A DNA stretch of 64,000 nt, from the NCBI GenBank assembly GCA_963920575.1, contig OY986973.1:23771760-23835759 (forward strand), given 5' to 3'. Both the position numbers and the translations under genes were made by a program. Shown here piece after piece: positions 23,207 to 35,334 of the stretch. Below the pieces are notes generated by a model that saw nothing but the letters and a program-made list of their open reading frames with translations, had not been told where the DNA came from and made no database searches. This DNA comes from Narthecium ossifragum. Lineage: Eukaryota; Streptophyta; Magnoliopsida; Dioscoreales; Nartheciaceae. Numbering within the stretch: the first letter of the stretch is position 1; every line of letters starts with the position of its first letter.

Positions 23207-23383
23207 AATATAAATATATAAGCTCAACCCTTCCTTTGTTTGACTCGAGAGTGAATATAGCATCTGAGCTAAGTTGATTAGTTAAATTAGTTAGAGTTAC
23301 CATAATATCAGAATAATGGTTGAGAGTTTGAAGCTTGTTTCGTATTTGTTATTTGCTAAAAAAAATCATATGTTATACCCATA

Positions 23384-23813
23384 CTAGCGGATCCTGTGTA
23401 AATTACACGGTTTAAATAATTCTCTCTCAATCACAACCATGTATTCTATAACAGTCTACCATCTCATTCTTTCCATTCGGTTATTTCACATTCAGTTATA
23501 ACCTTCATTCGAACTGCTAACCATCTGTCATGTGTGAAATAGATATATGACTGAGACAAAAGCGATAACCCACCTTTCATTATAAGATAGATTAGGTGGG
23601 CATAAGATAGATTAGGTGGGCCCCCTATGCCATTTGACACAGGTAATCACCACCCCCCATATTCCCATCTCTCTCTTTTAACCACCCGCTAACCATCACC
23701 CTCCACTACATCCTTTCACGTGACTTTATCCCGATCGTCTGATATATCATGACATAACTTAAATCGGGCATTCTCAGTCGTCTGATAAAATGCGTCTGAT
23801 CTTATATAATAGC
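23384..23813 (-). mobile_element. Short non-autonomous Helitron
   Basis: On the minus strand the element ends with a hairpin (CCGTGTAA, loop, TTACAC-A-GG; plus-strand 23393-23410) followed by ATCCG and CTAG (23384-23387), with T next. The opposite end (CTATTATATAAGATC on the minus strand) matches Helitron-5'-like ends at 35289 and 35817 and shares further sequence (TATCAGACGA) with the latter. No Rep/helicase is present. A second hairpin-like motif at about 23620 suggests nesting. Confidence 0.5.
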
Positions 23814-24208
23814 TCGTGAAAAACCCATCACTTTATCGATATTTGCAATTAGCCCTTTTTTTATTTATTTTTGCTGCATAAAGCTAAACCACTTACATGC
23901 ACAATTATATTCTATTCAACAAATAAAATTAATGATAGCCATTCCAAGTATGGACTTTAGGCCATATCAACCACATGCACGCTCCATTCACCCCCCAATC
24001 TGGGCAATATGGACTTCAACACCTTTAAAGACACTCTACCGCCCATAAAGCGACCAAATAGTGAGAATTCTCATTTCTTACAACATCATCCATGAGATTA
24101 ACACTGAGCTCCCCCACGTCGGCAAAACGAGACTCCACCGGAACTTTAGCTGTCCCCGGTGGATGTGTCCCAACCCATTGACCCAAACTCAAACATCCAG
24201 AGCAAATC

Positions 24209-24626
24209 GCCTCCATTGATGCTGGGTCTGGCTTGACGGCAATTGGAGTGGTAGGTCTTGCTACATATGGCTCTCCAAACTAGGCGGAAGGTAGGCTTGG
24301 TCCTATCAGAGGAGATGGAAGCGATGGCTTTAGCTCTTAAGGCGGCGTTGGTTTGTGAGAATATGGGGTTAGTCATTGAGTCGGACTCTTTGAAAGCGAT
24401 TCAGATTCAGATTCAGATTGGGGCAAGGTTGTGGGTGCGTGAGGTGGAGTCCTTGACCAATGAGGTGTGGCTAATTGCTCTATAGTTTGATTCCGTTTTG
24501 TTTTTGCACATCCCGAGGGATTATAACGGTTGTGCCGATAGTGTAGCTTATTTTTGTCATTGTTTTGAGTCTTTCTTGTCTTGAACTTGGGATGATAGGC
24601 TAGAGTTTTTGGATAATCTCATGTAA
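24209..24626 (+). pseudogene. RNase H-type (RVT_3) fragment of a LINE-like element
   Basis: Translation gives ASIDAGSGLTAIGVVG, then after a frame change EEMEAMALALKAALVCENMG and VIESDSLKAI, and then FLHIPRDYNGCADSVAYFC and DDRLEFLDNLM. This is the order of the plant RNase H-like domain found at the C-end of LINE polyproteins: catalytic D, E, D and AD, with the H..R..N..AD.(L/V)A tail. A frameshift and at least two in-frame stops (24483 and after SFLS) show it is dead. Confidence 0.7.
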
Positions 24627-24629
24627 TGC

Positions 24630-24991
24630 TGTAATCTTAGCATTTGACTCAGCTCATAAAAAAATAATAAGCTATTCCAAGTCATTGAAGAAATGATGAC
24701 TAGATTGCTCTTAATTGATCTTGATTGCGACATGGATACTGATGTCTTTTAAAAATTTTATAGCAATTCTCTCTAAATAATTACCAAAATACCCTTATTT
24801 GGTTAATCTACTATTAATTGATTGAGGAAGATTATACTAGAGATACTTCGTCTTTAAATACTTTTCTAGCACAATAATCCAAAAGGCTTCTCTCCTTTTA
24901 GGTCAGAAATAAACCTAAGGGGCTTTTCACTTGAGGTGGTAACAATGTAAAATGCCACTTTTTTAATTTTTATTTTCATATTTTTTAAGAG

Positions 24992-25025
<34 letters not shown>

Positions 25026-27421
25026 GAGTGAGGCCATGTGGAGTAAATTTGAAGCCCCACAGCACAAACACAACAAAACATCTTTCCTCCCATACCGACA
25101 CCATGTCAATCGGCATAGTATCCGACTCGATGTGGCGGTTGGCCTTGGGTTATACTTACGCCGATGTGTCAGATTTATTTAATTGTTTGTTTGATGTTAT
25201 TTTTTTGGTTTTTGTTTTTCCTTTTTTATTCTTTTTTTTTTAGCCTCCTCAACCCGCCCCTTGAATATGAGGAGATAATTCAAGAAGAGAATATGAAGAA
25301 ACTCTCACCAGAACCAGTCAATTACTTAATTAAGTTATTCAATCCATGCTTAATCTCCTTCCTTAAAAGAGACAGAGAGGAGAGCGGTGAGAAGTGAGAT
25401 AAAAGGGTAAAAAATAAAACCGGAGATTAGCAAAAGAGACGATTGATAGTAGCAATAGGTGCTTGGCTTGGCAGTGGCATCGGGGCACCGCCATGAAGCG
25501 GTGGAAGTGACAGACGATGGCGATTGGAGTGAATAGAGAGTAAATGAAGAAAATAAAATAGATAGAGAATATGAAAATTTCCCTCCTTAGCAAAGTCATG
25601 TATTACTATTATTTAAATAGATACATGATACACGTAGATAAGGAAAATACAGATTGATACAATATGTCCAATTATGCATAGATGCTAAAATAAGATTAAA
25701 TTGTCTTATGTAGAGGATTTTATTCTATGTGATTGATAACATTGATCTTGTTTTTCATTGAGATTTAGTTATATTTGTAGCTCTATGATCTGAATTTGTT
25801 CTTTTGGGACAGATATCATGCTTGATTGGTGAATCTCCGTTATTATCTCGGTTATTAGTAAAGATGAGAACAAAAAACATAAATTGGAGCTGCCATCTAC
25901 ATGGGCTGATGGGCATAGGTACAACAAATGGCCGACCGCCGCACGGAGTCGGCACCATACCGAGTACCGACCCAGCTGGGGTCGGCATAGCATCAGGGCT
26001 CCTGTCCAAATAAACAAAGAACAAAAAATGCCCATCCCCACAGCCAAACAAGAACACACCGCTGGAGACTCCAAGCTCCCATTTTGATCTACAAGTCCCA
26101 CGAGTCCATGGTTTTCCTAGCTACCATCTGAGCCTTTATGCTCTTGTAAGCCCTCTTGGGTGAGGAGGTTGGTGACAATGTGGTGGTGGAGGAGCTCAGG
26201 GTGGGAGGCATTCTCCCTTGTTGCATTTTTAATGCTTGGTCTAGTCACAGCCCAGACCTCCTCTTCTTCTTGGCTTACGCTAAGTGGTACTCCCCCCTTT
26301 TTATGTATCTAGCAATGCATGCATAAAATTTGGTTCTTGGTGTGTTTTTGGGCTAATATGGGTTTATCCAGGGCAAGAGGTTTTGCTTCTTTGATGTGAA
26401 TCTGTTCAAATGGCTTTGCAAATAGATTTTCATGAGACATACCATAATGGCAAGAAAGATTTGGTTTTTGTATAGGTGTCTCTGATTTTAGCAATGGATG
26501 AGGAGAGAACACTACGGCGATACGGGTCTTTTGAGAAGAAAGATATGCCTCTTTTGAAATTTGATTCGGATCAATAGCTTTTTTTGTGCTCGTGGGTCTT
26601 GATATGGCGTAGGATAGAGGTAAGGAGGACTTAATTTGGTAGATGTGGTTTTATGGAAGCATGCCATTGAGGCTCCTCCTTATTTGGGGTGTGGATATGC
26701 CCTTATTGGCATCTACGAAAATGGGTGTTTATGAAACATAGGCTTGCCTGGTAATGTGGATCTACGCAACTGGTTCTTAATTAGAACAAGATAACTTTGT
26801 TCCTCTGGATGTGTTTCTGCAGAAATAGCCATATATGCAAATAGCATTTGAGAAGACATGCTCTATATCGCATACATATGTGTATATATTGTAGCTATGT
26901 ATCTTTGTACGTTCGCATACCTGTATCTATCCTTAGATAGGCTAGAATCAACCTACTTGCTCACTAGAATAGACTCCTGTACTTGTTGGGCATATTATGG
27001 ACGTTTGGCCAATGAACATTGCTTAATGGTTTATGTTTCTCTATGACCTCAAAGGGCACAGAGTGTTTTGTAATTTAAAAAACACTACTGACTCTATTTC
27101 AAGACTATGCACAATTTGTGTGGAAAATGTCATTGTGTCCGATGGAACATTCACAATATCCAATCCAACCTGCCATTCTACTTGCCTTAGTGACAAAACT
27201 TGGTACACATGCTCAAACAGAAAGCATCCACTAAAACTTCTGATGTAAGATTCCATACGAAAATTGCGTCAAATCATAACTTTGGAGTGATGCATTCCAC
27301 CAGATAGTATCTCTATTCAAAATTGGGAGAGACTTAAATTTTTATTTTGCTGCCATCCTCTTTGCTCTCTTCAGTACCTGATTTAATAATGCTGAAGACT
27401 CCTAATGCAATTATATTTCAG
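24630..27421. other. Spacer upstream of GDPDL exon
   Basis: AT-rich sequence with a TA/GA microsatellite at about 24991-25025. Short ORFs on both strands around 25.7-26.1 kb lack any recognisable family. The signal-peptide exon of GDPDL should lie in this stretch, but I could not identify one ending in the expected hydrophobic core plus phase-1 donor. Confidence 0.4.
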
Positions 27422-30400
27422 GCAAGGCACCTATAATCATCGCTAAGGGAGGTTTTTCAGGATTATTTCCTGATTCAAGTTGGAATGCTTACACGTTTGC
27501 ATATATTGCCGGTTCACCTGATGCTATTTCATGGTGTGATGTGCGATTGACAAAGGATGGTGTTGGTATTTGCCTACCAGACTTGAAGCTGGATAATTGC
27601 ACCAATATTTCAGTGGTTTTTCCTGATGGTGTGAAAACCTACTCGGTCAATGGTGTGCCGACACCAGGATGGTTTCCTGTGGACTATACCATGAAAGATC
27701 TTTCACAAGTTACCTGTAAGTTGCGAGTTTTGATAAGTAGAGTGGCTTCTGATCTCATACCGAATGATTATCAAGCACTAGTTTTGTAAGGCTAAACATC
27801 GAGAAGGAAGTTGTTGATGGTTGTTTAATTGACCTACATGTAAATGTGGTTAGTTGTATTTATTTCTAGCAACTAAGAAACTATTCTTGTATTACCTAAT
27901 TAATCAAGAACCTATTCTGCGCCAGAAGGATGATGCCTTCATCCATAAAAAGCTATTGTAGACACATTGATGTATCTCTGAACAAATTAGTGGCACTACT
28001 CTGCCTGGTTTTTTGCATTCGATGGATGATGTTAGGTTATTTGATTTTATTCCTGCCTAGGTGTTGTTTATTTTACATATGACTTGACTAGTGACTGCTA
28101 ACTTTTAGGGCCTGATTAGTTTTTATGCACAGATTTAGGGTTTTTACTTGATTAGCTTCATCGTTTCATGTGTCATGGTTGGGTAATGTTACTGGTGGCT
28201 TCTGACAATTTACGTAGGAAATATTTAGTTTCATTAGACATGGCTAAATAGTGTTGCTGACAGTTCTTCGTCACTCATGCAGTGAGCCAATCAATTTTTT
28301 CTCGTACCGATAGATTTGATGGGAAATTTCCTATACTTGCTGTTGACGATGTGTCGACACAAATCGCACCACCTTTTCTTTGGTTGAATATACAGGTATT
28401 ATCATGAAAGATCAAGATTCACTGAAGCTGTGTCGTTCTTTTCTGATATCAAGATTCTAGTCTTTGTTTTCCTGCTGGTAATCTTGTTGTCTCTGGATGC
28501 AGCATGATCTGTTCTATGGCCAACATAATTTGAGTATGAGAAGCTATCTGCTTGCTCTATCAAGGCATACTAGTGTGGACTATGTCTCGTCACCTGAAGT
28601 GGTTTTCCTTAGTAGTATAGCGGGAGGGTTCAGAGGTGGCAAAACAAAACTCATTTTTCGCTTTCTCGAGGAAGACACAACTGAGCCTTCTACAAGGCAA
28701 ACATACGGAACACTGTTGAAAAATCTTACCTTCATCAAGACATTTGCCTCCGGAATTCTCGTCCCCAAATACTACATTTGGCCAGTAACATCTGATCTAT
28801 ATCTACAACCTCACACTTCTCTTGTTTCGGATGCTCATAAAGAAAGGCTGGAGGTTTTTGCCTCAGACTTCGCAAATGATGCGAGCCTTAGCTACAACCA
28901 CAGCCATTGTCCTTTAGCTGAATATATTTCTTTCATTGACAATGGTGATTTCACTGTGGATGGTTTGCTTACGGACTTCCCAATAACAGCATCAGAGGCA
29001 ATAGGTGATGCTCATTGCTTTAGCAATAGCAATGTTCCTATTCATGAATTGAGTTTTATGATCACCCAAAATGCTCGTTTTTTGGAAGAAATATAAAGTG
29101 TAATAGCATTCTGCATTGGCCTTCATACTACTCGCCGAATATCTGCTCCTGATGAAAAACATTTTACTCACTCTAGGAGTAATCGCAAGTCTAGCTTGAA
29201 TTTCGACAAGTTCCTGTTCTGCTGCTATTTGAGCTATTTTTACTCTTAGGAATTCTATGCTTTAAGGTACCTCTTTATTGGAAGCTATCACCACAGCTGT
29301 ATCCCAAAAGTGATGCTTGGAAATTAGCAATTGCCAGTCCTATCTTTCTGATTTTTACCCCCTTGACTGGTGCGCTTTAGCTACAGATTGTTCTTAGCTT
29401 GCAGGTCTTCATGACATACTCATATACAAGGATTACCGTGTCGGTGGCACGTGTTGAACTGGTCTTTGGCTGGCACGATAGGTGCGGGTCTTCACATATC
29501 GTGCCCACACACGGCACCAGCCCTGTGCCGACGTCATGGAGCCTGTTCAGGAAGTGTACTTGGCACGGATGTTGTGTGTAGAATTTGTATCATGCCAGTG
29601 ATTTATTGGTATGATACATATTTGTGGGCACTGGTTTGGCAAAGGCAATCCATATAAGTTGTTTGTAGATATTCTTTTATTACCTATAAGAATGCCAACC
29701 ATTACTATTGACAACTGTATCTTCAGCATTGCAGGATGCTTTTCTCACACAAACATGAGTGACTCTGGGCATGGTAAGCAGCCTTTTTTTTAATTCTCTC
29801 CATGGAGTAGTAATAGTCTATGATACTTGCATGCTTAGTCAACCAAACCTCTGCCTTAAATTTTCTATCTTACATACGTCAGGAAAGCCTGTAGTTATCT
29901 CTCACCACGGAGCTAGTGGAATCTACCCAGACTGCACAGATTTGGCTTATCAGCAAGCTGTTGTTGATGCAGCAGATTATATTGATTGTCCTGTTCAAAT
30001 AACACAAGATGGCATCCTTGTGTGCATGAGCTCTGCAAATCTTATGGATACCACTACAGTCACCAAATCACCATTCAGTTCTCGTTTGTCGGTTATCCCA
30101 GACATCCAGCTAACTCAAGGAATTTTCATCTACAATCTAACCTGGGGGGAGATTCAAAAGAACTTGAAGCGTAAGTCAAAGCTAGTAAATATTCGCATCT
30201 TTTGCAACATGCGAAGCAATATAAAGCATTCTTCTTTTTCTCTCTAATTACAGCGGTGATCTCGAACCCAGATGGAAAGTTCAAGATAGCAAGAAATCCG
30301 CGATATCGAAATGCAGGAAATTTCATGACATTACCTGCTTTTCTAGCATTTGCAAAAGACAAGCCTTTATCTGGAGTACTGATCAGAATAGAGGTGGGAA

Positions 30401-31818
30401 TTCCGGTGCTTATAATCCTGACTATGAGCCTAATTTTAATGCTTTAGGCCAATCCTCATAAGCTGTCATCTATGTATCTGCAGCATTATCTCTAGTTTGA
30501 TATGTGAGAGAACGGAGAACAAATAGATATAACTGCAACCTTTTTTCCCTTCTAGGTATCTTTCAACAAGCACTGCAGCGATGTGTGGTAGGTTTTGGGA
30601 GCCACTTTAACTAAGAAGGCATTTGTCTTCATAAACAAATTCCAGAATATATAGATGTATCAGTTTAAGATATACTATTCCGTGCAAAATTCAGATGCAA
30701 GAATTTGTATGGTTGAAAGTGCTCATTGATTTTGCTTTATTTTCTTGACTGCAGCACGCAGCGTTTCTAGCAGAGAAATTAGGATACAGTGTGGCCGATG
30801 CTGTCATCAGTGCGCTAAATGATTCAGGATATAGCAATATAACTGGCCAGGAAGTTATCATTCAGTCCACCAACAGCTCCGTCCTGGTCAAGTTTAAGCA
30901 GCAAACCAAGTACAAACTCAATTACATGGTTGACGAATCCATTGGGGACGCCGATGCTTACTCCATCAAGGATATAAAGCAGTTTGCTGATTCAGTGGCG
31001 ATCCAGAAGCAATCCGTATTCCCTCAGACCCAGCTATTCACCACTGGCCAGACCGGACTTGTAGAAAAGTTGCAATCTGCTGGGCTCCCTGTCTATGTGT
31101 ATCTGCTAAGGAATGAGTTTGTATCACAAGCATGGGATTTTTTCTCGGACTCTATTGTGGAAATCAATTCATTCGTTCAGGGAGCTGGGGTGGATGGCAT
31201 CATCACTGATTTCCCCGGGACAGCCGCAGCATACAGGAGTATGTACACTTTATCCCTTTTCCTTCTTTTGTTTTGAAAGTTCAGTTTAATCACTATCCTA
31301 AGAGCATGAAATCAAACAAAACACGGTTTCTTTGCAAGGAAAACACATGAAAAAACTCATTTGTTGTCATCTAATCCGTCTACCAATCTCTCTCATGTTC
31401 TGAACTAGAAAAAACTTTGTATCTTACTGTTCTTAGATATCTCAGTGCTGACATGAAATGAGTTTGTATTTATTGAAATAATGCTTTTCTAATAGCTGGG
31501 GATTGCTATCTTGCAGGGAATTCTTGTTTGAAACTTGGTCATGATGCTCCAGCCTTCATGAGACCTGTTCAGGCTGGAGGATTACTGCAGATCATGGATC
31601 CCCGAGCGCAGCCCCCAACCCTTCCTCCAATGCCAATTATGGATGCCTCTGATGTTATCGAGCCACCGCTTCCTCCAGCTTCAAGTAAACCATCAAGAAC
31701 AGTCGCGGGAGAAAATGCCGGGCCTCCGGGCGCGCAGCCTTCACGAGCTTCGCGACATGACTGTGCCTCGAGCTTTCTCTCACTAGCTATGCTCTTTGGA
31801 TCTCTCTTCCTCATCTAA
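27422..31818 (+). CDS. Glycerophosphodiester phosphodiesterase-like protein (GDPDL/SHV3-like), 5'-incomplete
   Basis: GDPDL/SHV3-like proteins are GPI-anchored wall-associated proteins with two tandem GDPD domains, needed for cellulose and pectin organisation and weak in phosphodiesterase activity. Exons 27422-27715, 28283-28395, 28503-29004, 29735-29773, 29883-30170, 30254-30393, 30755-31238 and 31517-31818 stay in frame for about 720 residues. Domain 1 starts [17 protein letters not shown] and includes [17 protein letters not shown]. Domain 2 starts [20 protein letters not shown] and includes [17 protein letters not shown]. Both end in family blocks ([30 protein letters not shown]). The tail is Pro-rich, then hydrophobic ([15 protein letters not shown]), a GPI-anchor signal. 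Exon 29735-29773 is a 39-nt microexon. The first exon (signal peptide, about 40 residues) was not found, so the start is not assigned. Confidence 0.9.
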
Positions 31819-32295
31819 AAGAGTAGTTGCATGAAACATGCAGTACATGAAGATATTTTGGATTTCTTGTTAAGTTGGTATTCTGCCTCTACTGTTTAAA
31901 CTTAAACATCAAATGTTGCAACATTTCGCCAATCAACTTTCAAAATATATAATCTGTACACAGTACACAATTTTCCATTGATTGACTCTGTTCATCATTA
32001 ATTAGCTCAAAAACAGACTTGAGATTGCAGCAATGGCTTCGAAGTTTCTCATGTCATCATCCATAGAAAGAATTGGCCAGCATGAATGATATGGTTTGCC
32101 ATCGTCTCTAACTGCATCCGTTAGCTTCGCCAATGCCAATGCGAATGCGTTGTAGAGACTAGAGAGAGAGAGAGAGAGGTTGCACGTACGAAAATAAAGC
32201 TTCCCAATAAAAGTTATGGCCGTTGGAACTTATTAGCAACTGAAACTTCTATAAAAAGAGACAGAGTACTAGATTGCCTCTAATTTGTAATTCCC

Positions 32296-32303
32296 TATAA
32301 ATA
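32296..32303 (+). promoter_or_regulatory. TATA box of the polygalacturonase gene
   Basis: CCCTATAAATACC lies 96 bases before the ATG, leaving a leader of about 60 bases. A GA microsatellite is at about 32161-32179. Confidence 0.55.
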
Positions 32304-32391
32304 CCATATACTGCAATTAGCTAAAGAAGGAGAAGATCAATTGGAAAAAACAGGGGGAAGAGAGACTGGAGCTTCGAAAGATTTGAAGAAG

Positions 32392-34444
32392 ATGGATCTC
32401 AGCTCCGGCCGGCGATCCCTGTTTCTCCTCTTCGCCTCGCTCGCGGTGATCCCCAACGGCGGCTTGGCCGGCGCCAACTATGACATTTTCTTCAATATCA
32501 ACCACTTTGGCGCTGTCGGCGATGGCAGGACCGACAGTACTCAGGTAATTAATGGACAAAGTCCTGTGTCCCAGAAGCTTTATAAGCTGATCAATTGATC
32601 ATAGGTTATCAGGGTGAGTTTATATATATTTATATTTCTTGACATTAGTGTTTTCGTATATATAGGCCGTGCTGAGCGCATGGAAGGCGGCGTGCTCGGT
32701 GAGGGGGAGGCCGCGGGTGGTCATTCCGGCGGGGACGTTCCTGGTCGGGCCGGTGGTGCTAGCGGGGCCGTGCCGGGACCAGATGACTGTGGAGGTGAAA
32801 GGGACGGTCCTTGCGCCGACCGACCTGAATGTGTTCAAGAAAGACGCATGGATCTCGTTTCAGTACATCGACGGCCTGCTGGTCACCGGCCATGGCGTGT
32901 TCGACGGACAGGGAGCCTCTACATGGCCTCATAAGAGTCAAAGAGCCCCTGCTGTGAGTTTTTGCATGCGTATAAATTAAAACCATGGGAGAAAGAAAAA
33001 TAATTTGTGCACATGTCCACGTGGCATGTGCATTTCACACTCTATTAGTAGTAGGCTACCGATAGGTATGTATCGGTAATGGAATACCAATTTATATAAT
33101 ATGAGGTGCACACGTCAGCTGACGTGTGCACCTGCATTGCGTTTTACGTAGATAACCCTGAAGAATATCATAAAACACCTTATTACATGACACAGAATTA
33201 TGAGTAAATATTTATGTGTAATTAGACATATTTTCAAAATATATTTCTCTTGTTTTAATGAATAATCGGCAATTATTAATCCTGAAACTTAAATCTGAAA
33301 GAAAAGACATTTTATCATTTAATTTCAATTATCACATGCTAGAGATTGATTTAATTTTGTTAATATATATATATATATAGTCTCTGAAGCTGAGCTTCGT
33401 CACCAACGGCAAGATCCGGGGCATAACATCCAAGGACAGCAAGCACTTCCACCTCGTCATCTTCGCCTCCAAGACCATCCGCATCCACAACCTCCGGTTC
33501 TCCGCCCCGGGCAACAGCCCCAACACCGACGGCATCCACATCGGCGACTCCACCGACGTCAAGGTCGCCCGGTCGGAGATCGCCACCGGCGACGACTGCA
33601 TCTCCATCGGCCCCGGCAGCGTCAACGTGTCGGTCGCCAGGGTCTTCTGCGGCCCCGGCCACGGCATCAGCGTCGGCAGCCTCGGCCGGTACGCTGCTGA
33701 GAAGGACGTGTACGGCCTGAAGGTGAGGAACTGCACCTTCTCCGGCACCACCAACGGAGTCAGGATCAAGACATGGCAGGATTCGAAGTCGAGCCCGACG
33801 GTGTCCAATCTGTACTTCTCCGACTTGGTGATGAACAGTGTGCTGAACCCCATCATCATAGATCAGGAGTACTGTCCTTCCGATAATTGTGATCATAGCT
33901 CGGTACGTACGTACGTAAAATCTCTTTGCATGCATGCACTTAACGTACACTATACTATCATACTTTTATCATCATCTTAAATATATAAGCTAGGAATTAA
34001 GTAGAATATTAGATATATTTTGCTAGGATTCATTAATTCAAACACAGTTGCTTCATTAGTTGCCAACTTTGGAGTTTTTTTTAATATAGGGCCAAATAAT
34101 AGCATCTTTAATTTGTACACATATATGTATATATATATATATGCATGCAGGCTAGTCCTTCTACAGTTAAGATCAGCAACGTGGGGTTCCGGGACATCCG
34201 AGGAACGTCGGCGTCGCAGGTGGCGATCAAGCTGTTGTGCAGCCGAGGGGTGCCATGCAAGGACGTCCAGCTCCAGGACATCAACCTTCACCACGTCAAT
34301 GCTCACATAGTTAACGGGATACCGGATCTCTCTGCCCTCGCCGCCCATATGGTTGGAGAAATGGCCGGCGCCGTCGCCTCTGCGCTGTGCTCCAACGTCC
34401 ATGGCCAATCCATTGGCCATGTCATACCTCCTCATTGCATCTAA
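32392..34444 (+). CDS. Polygalacturonase (glycoside hydrolase family 28), secreted
   Basis: GH28 polygalacturonases hydrolyse homogalacturonan in the cell wall. Four exons (32392-32544, 32666-32953, 33381-33902, 34151-34444) join in frame to 418 residues, the normal length. Residues 1-26 form a signal peptide (SLFLLFASLAVIPNGGLAGA). All four GH28 signatures are present in order: NTDGIHIG, GDDCISIGPG, GHGISVGSLG and RIKTWQ, giving the catalytic Asp trio and His. The N-terminal FGAVGDGRTDSTQ and GTFLVGPVVL are typical of the plant clade containing exo-polygalacturonases; endo or exo action cannot be decided by eye. The exons are GC-rich against AT-rich introns. Intron 2 holds a perfect 30-bp palindrome. 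Both intron 2 and 3 carry (TA)n tracts near the acceptor. Confidence 0.95.
33104..33133. repeat. Perfect 30-bp palindrome in polygalacturonase intron 2
   Basis: Arms AGGTGCACACGTCAG and CTGACGTGTGCACCT are exact reverse complements with no loop. The centre contains CACGTCAGCTGACGTG, that is two inverted ACGTCA/TGACGT cores of the kind bound by bZIP (TGA/G-box) factors. Confidence 0.85.
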
Positions 34445-35288
34445 TTAATATATTTTGGCTGCTGATTCAATCATGGGCTGCTATGTATCTATTCCGCCTT
34501 ACATCTTCGATCATCCCAATTGTTGTAAACATGTAATGGGATGCACTTTTAGATTATTGCATGCTGTGATATCACAATGGAATTTGAATTAAAATCGAGC
34601 GATATATCTTTGATTTTAGCACAACAAATGTGAATGACCATTTTATTTTATTTATTATTTATTTTCAATTTGACAAATGCATGATGAATCCATGATGGTA
34701 TTTTATAGGGCCGTCCAGTTGGTCCATTGACCATCCATTGACCAGCCAAATTTCAAAATGGCTGGCCCAATAAGCCCAAGCCCATCCTATTACGGGCCCA
34801 TGCTCCAGTACAGAGCAATGTGATCACAGCTTGTAGCTTCTTATTAAAAATTGTTTTATGATAAATATATAAAAATGCAGACGTGTCAGCATGTGATATA
34901 TTTTTACTGGCAAATTAAGTAGCAATTTAAAAGGTTATTATTTTATTTTTTTAGAAACCTCTCGAATCCAAACCATGCCATGTCACAGATAAGTATGGCG
35001 ACATGGAAACTTTTAATGAATCATCACTGGATTAATCTTATCCGTATTTGTCAATGATCTACTTAATTAGAATTAGAAATACATTTCTTGTCTTGATAGA
35101 TAACCATAACTACAAGACTATTGTTCACAATGGTCATGACTTTTTGTCACGATTAATGGTTCTACGCACCAATCCGGTTCACCGAGGTGCTCACCTCTGA
35201 AAGAGAAAGATGCGTAAGAATAAGAGAAAGATGCGTAAGATTCAAGAAAATAAGTATATATAAATATATGAGTGAGACAAGGGTACAA
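34445..35288. other. 3'UTR and spacer
   Basis: The first about 150 bases are likely the polygalacturonase 3'UTR. The remainder is AT-rich without a recognisable gene. Confidence 0.4.
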
Positions 35289-35334
35289 TCTATTATATAA
35301 GATCACTAGTCCTATCCCCTGCCACATGACAGGG
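35289..35334. mobile_element. Abutting Helitron-like ends
   Basis: TCTATTATATAAGATC at 35289, preceded by A, looks like a Helitron 5' end on the plus strand. It is followed directly by a minus-strand 3' end: CTAG at 35306-35309 and hairpin CCCTGCCA/TGACAGGG at 35317-35334, the same hairpin family as at 11616. A second 5'-end-like TCTATTATATAAGATC lies at 35817. This suggests one Helitron inserted into another. Confidence 0.4.

Noticed and set aside
25755..26101. Overlapping ORFs on both strands
   Set aside because: Short, mutually overlapping, no recognisable motif and no splice sites in frame.
32614..32934. 106-codon ORF overlapping polygalacturonase exon 2
   Set aside because: Out-of-frame reading of exon 2; the GH28 frame is supported by conserved motifs and junctions.
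33332..33950. Two antisense ORFs of 175 and 196 codons
   Set aside because: They mirror polygalacturonase exon 3; codon composition (Ala/Asp/Val-rich) is the usual antisense shadow of a GC-rich exon.
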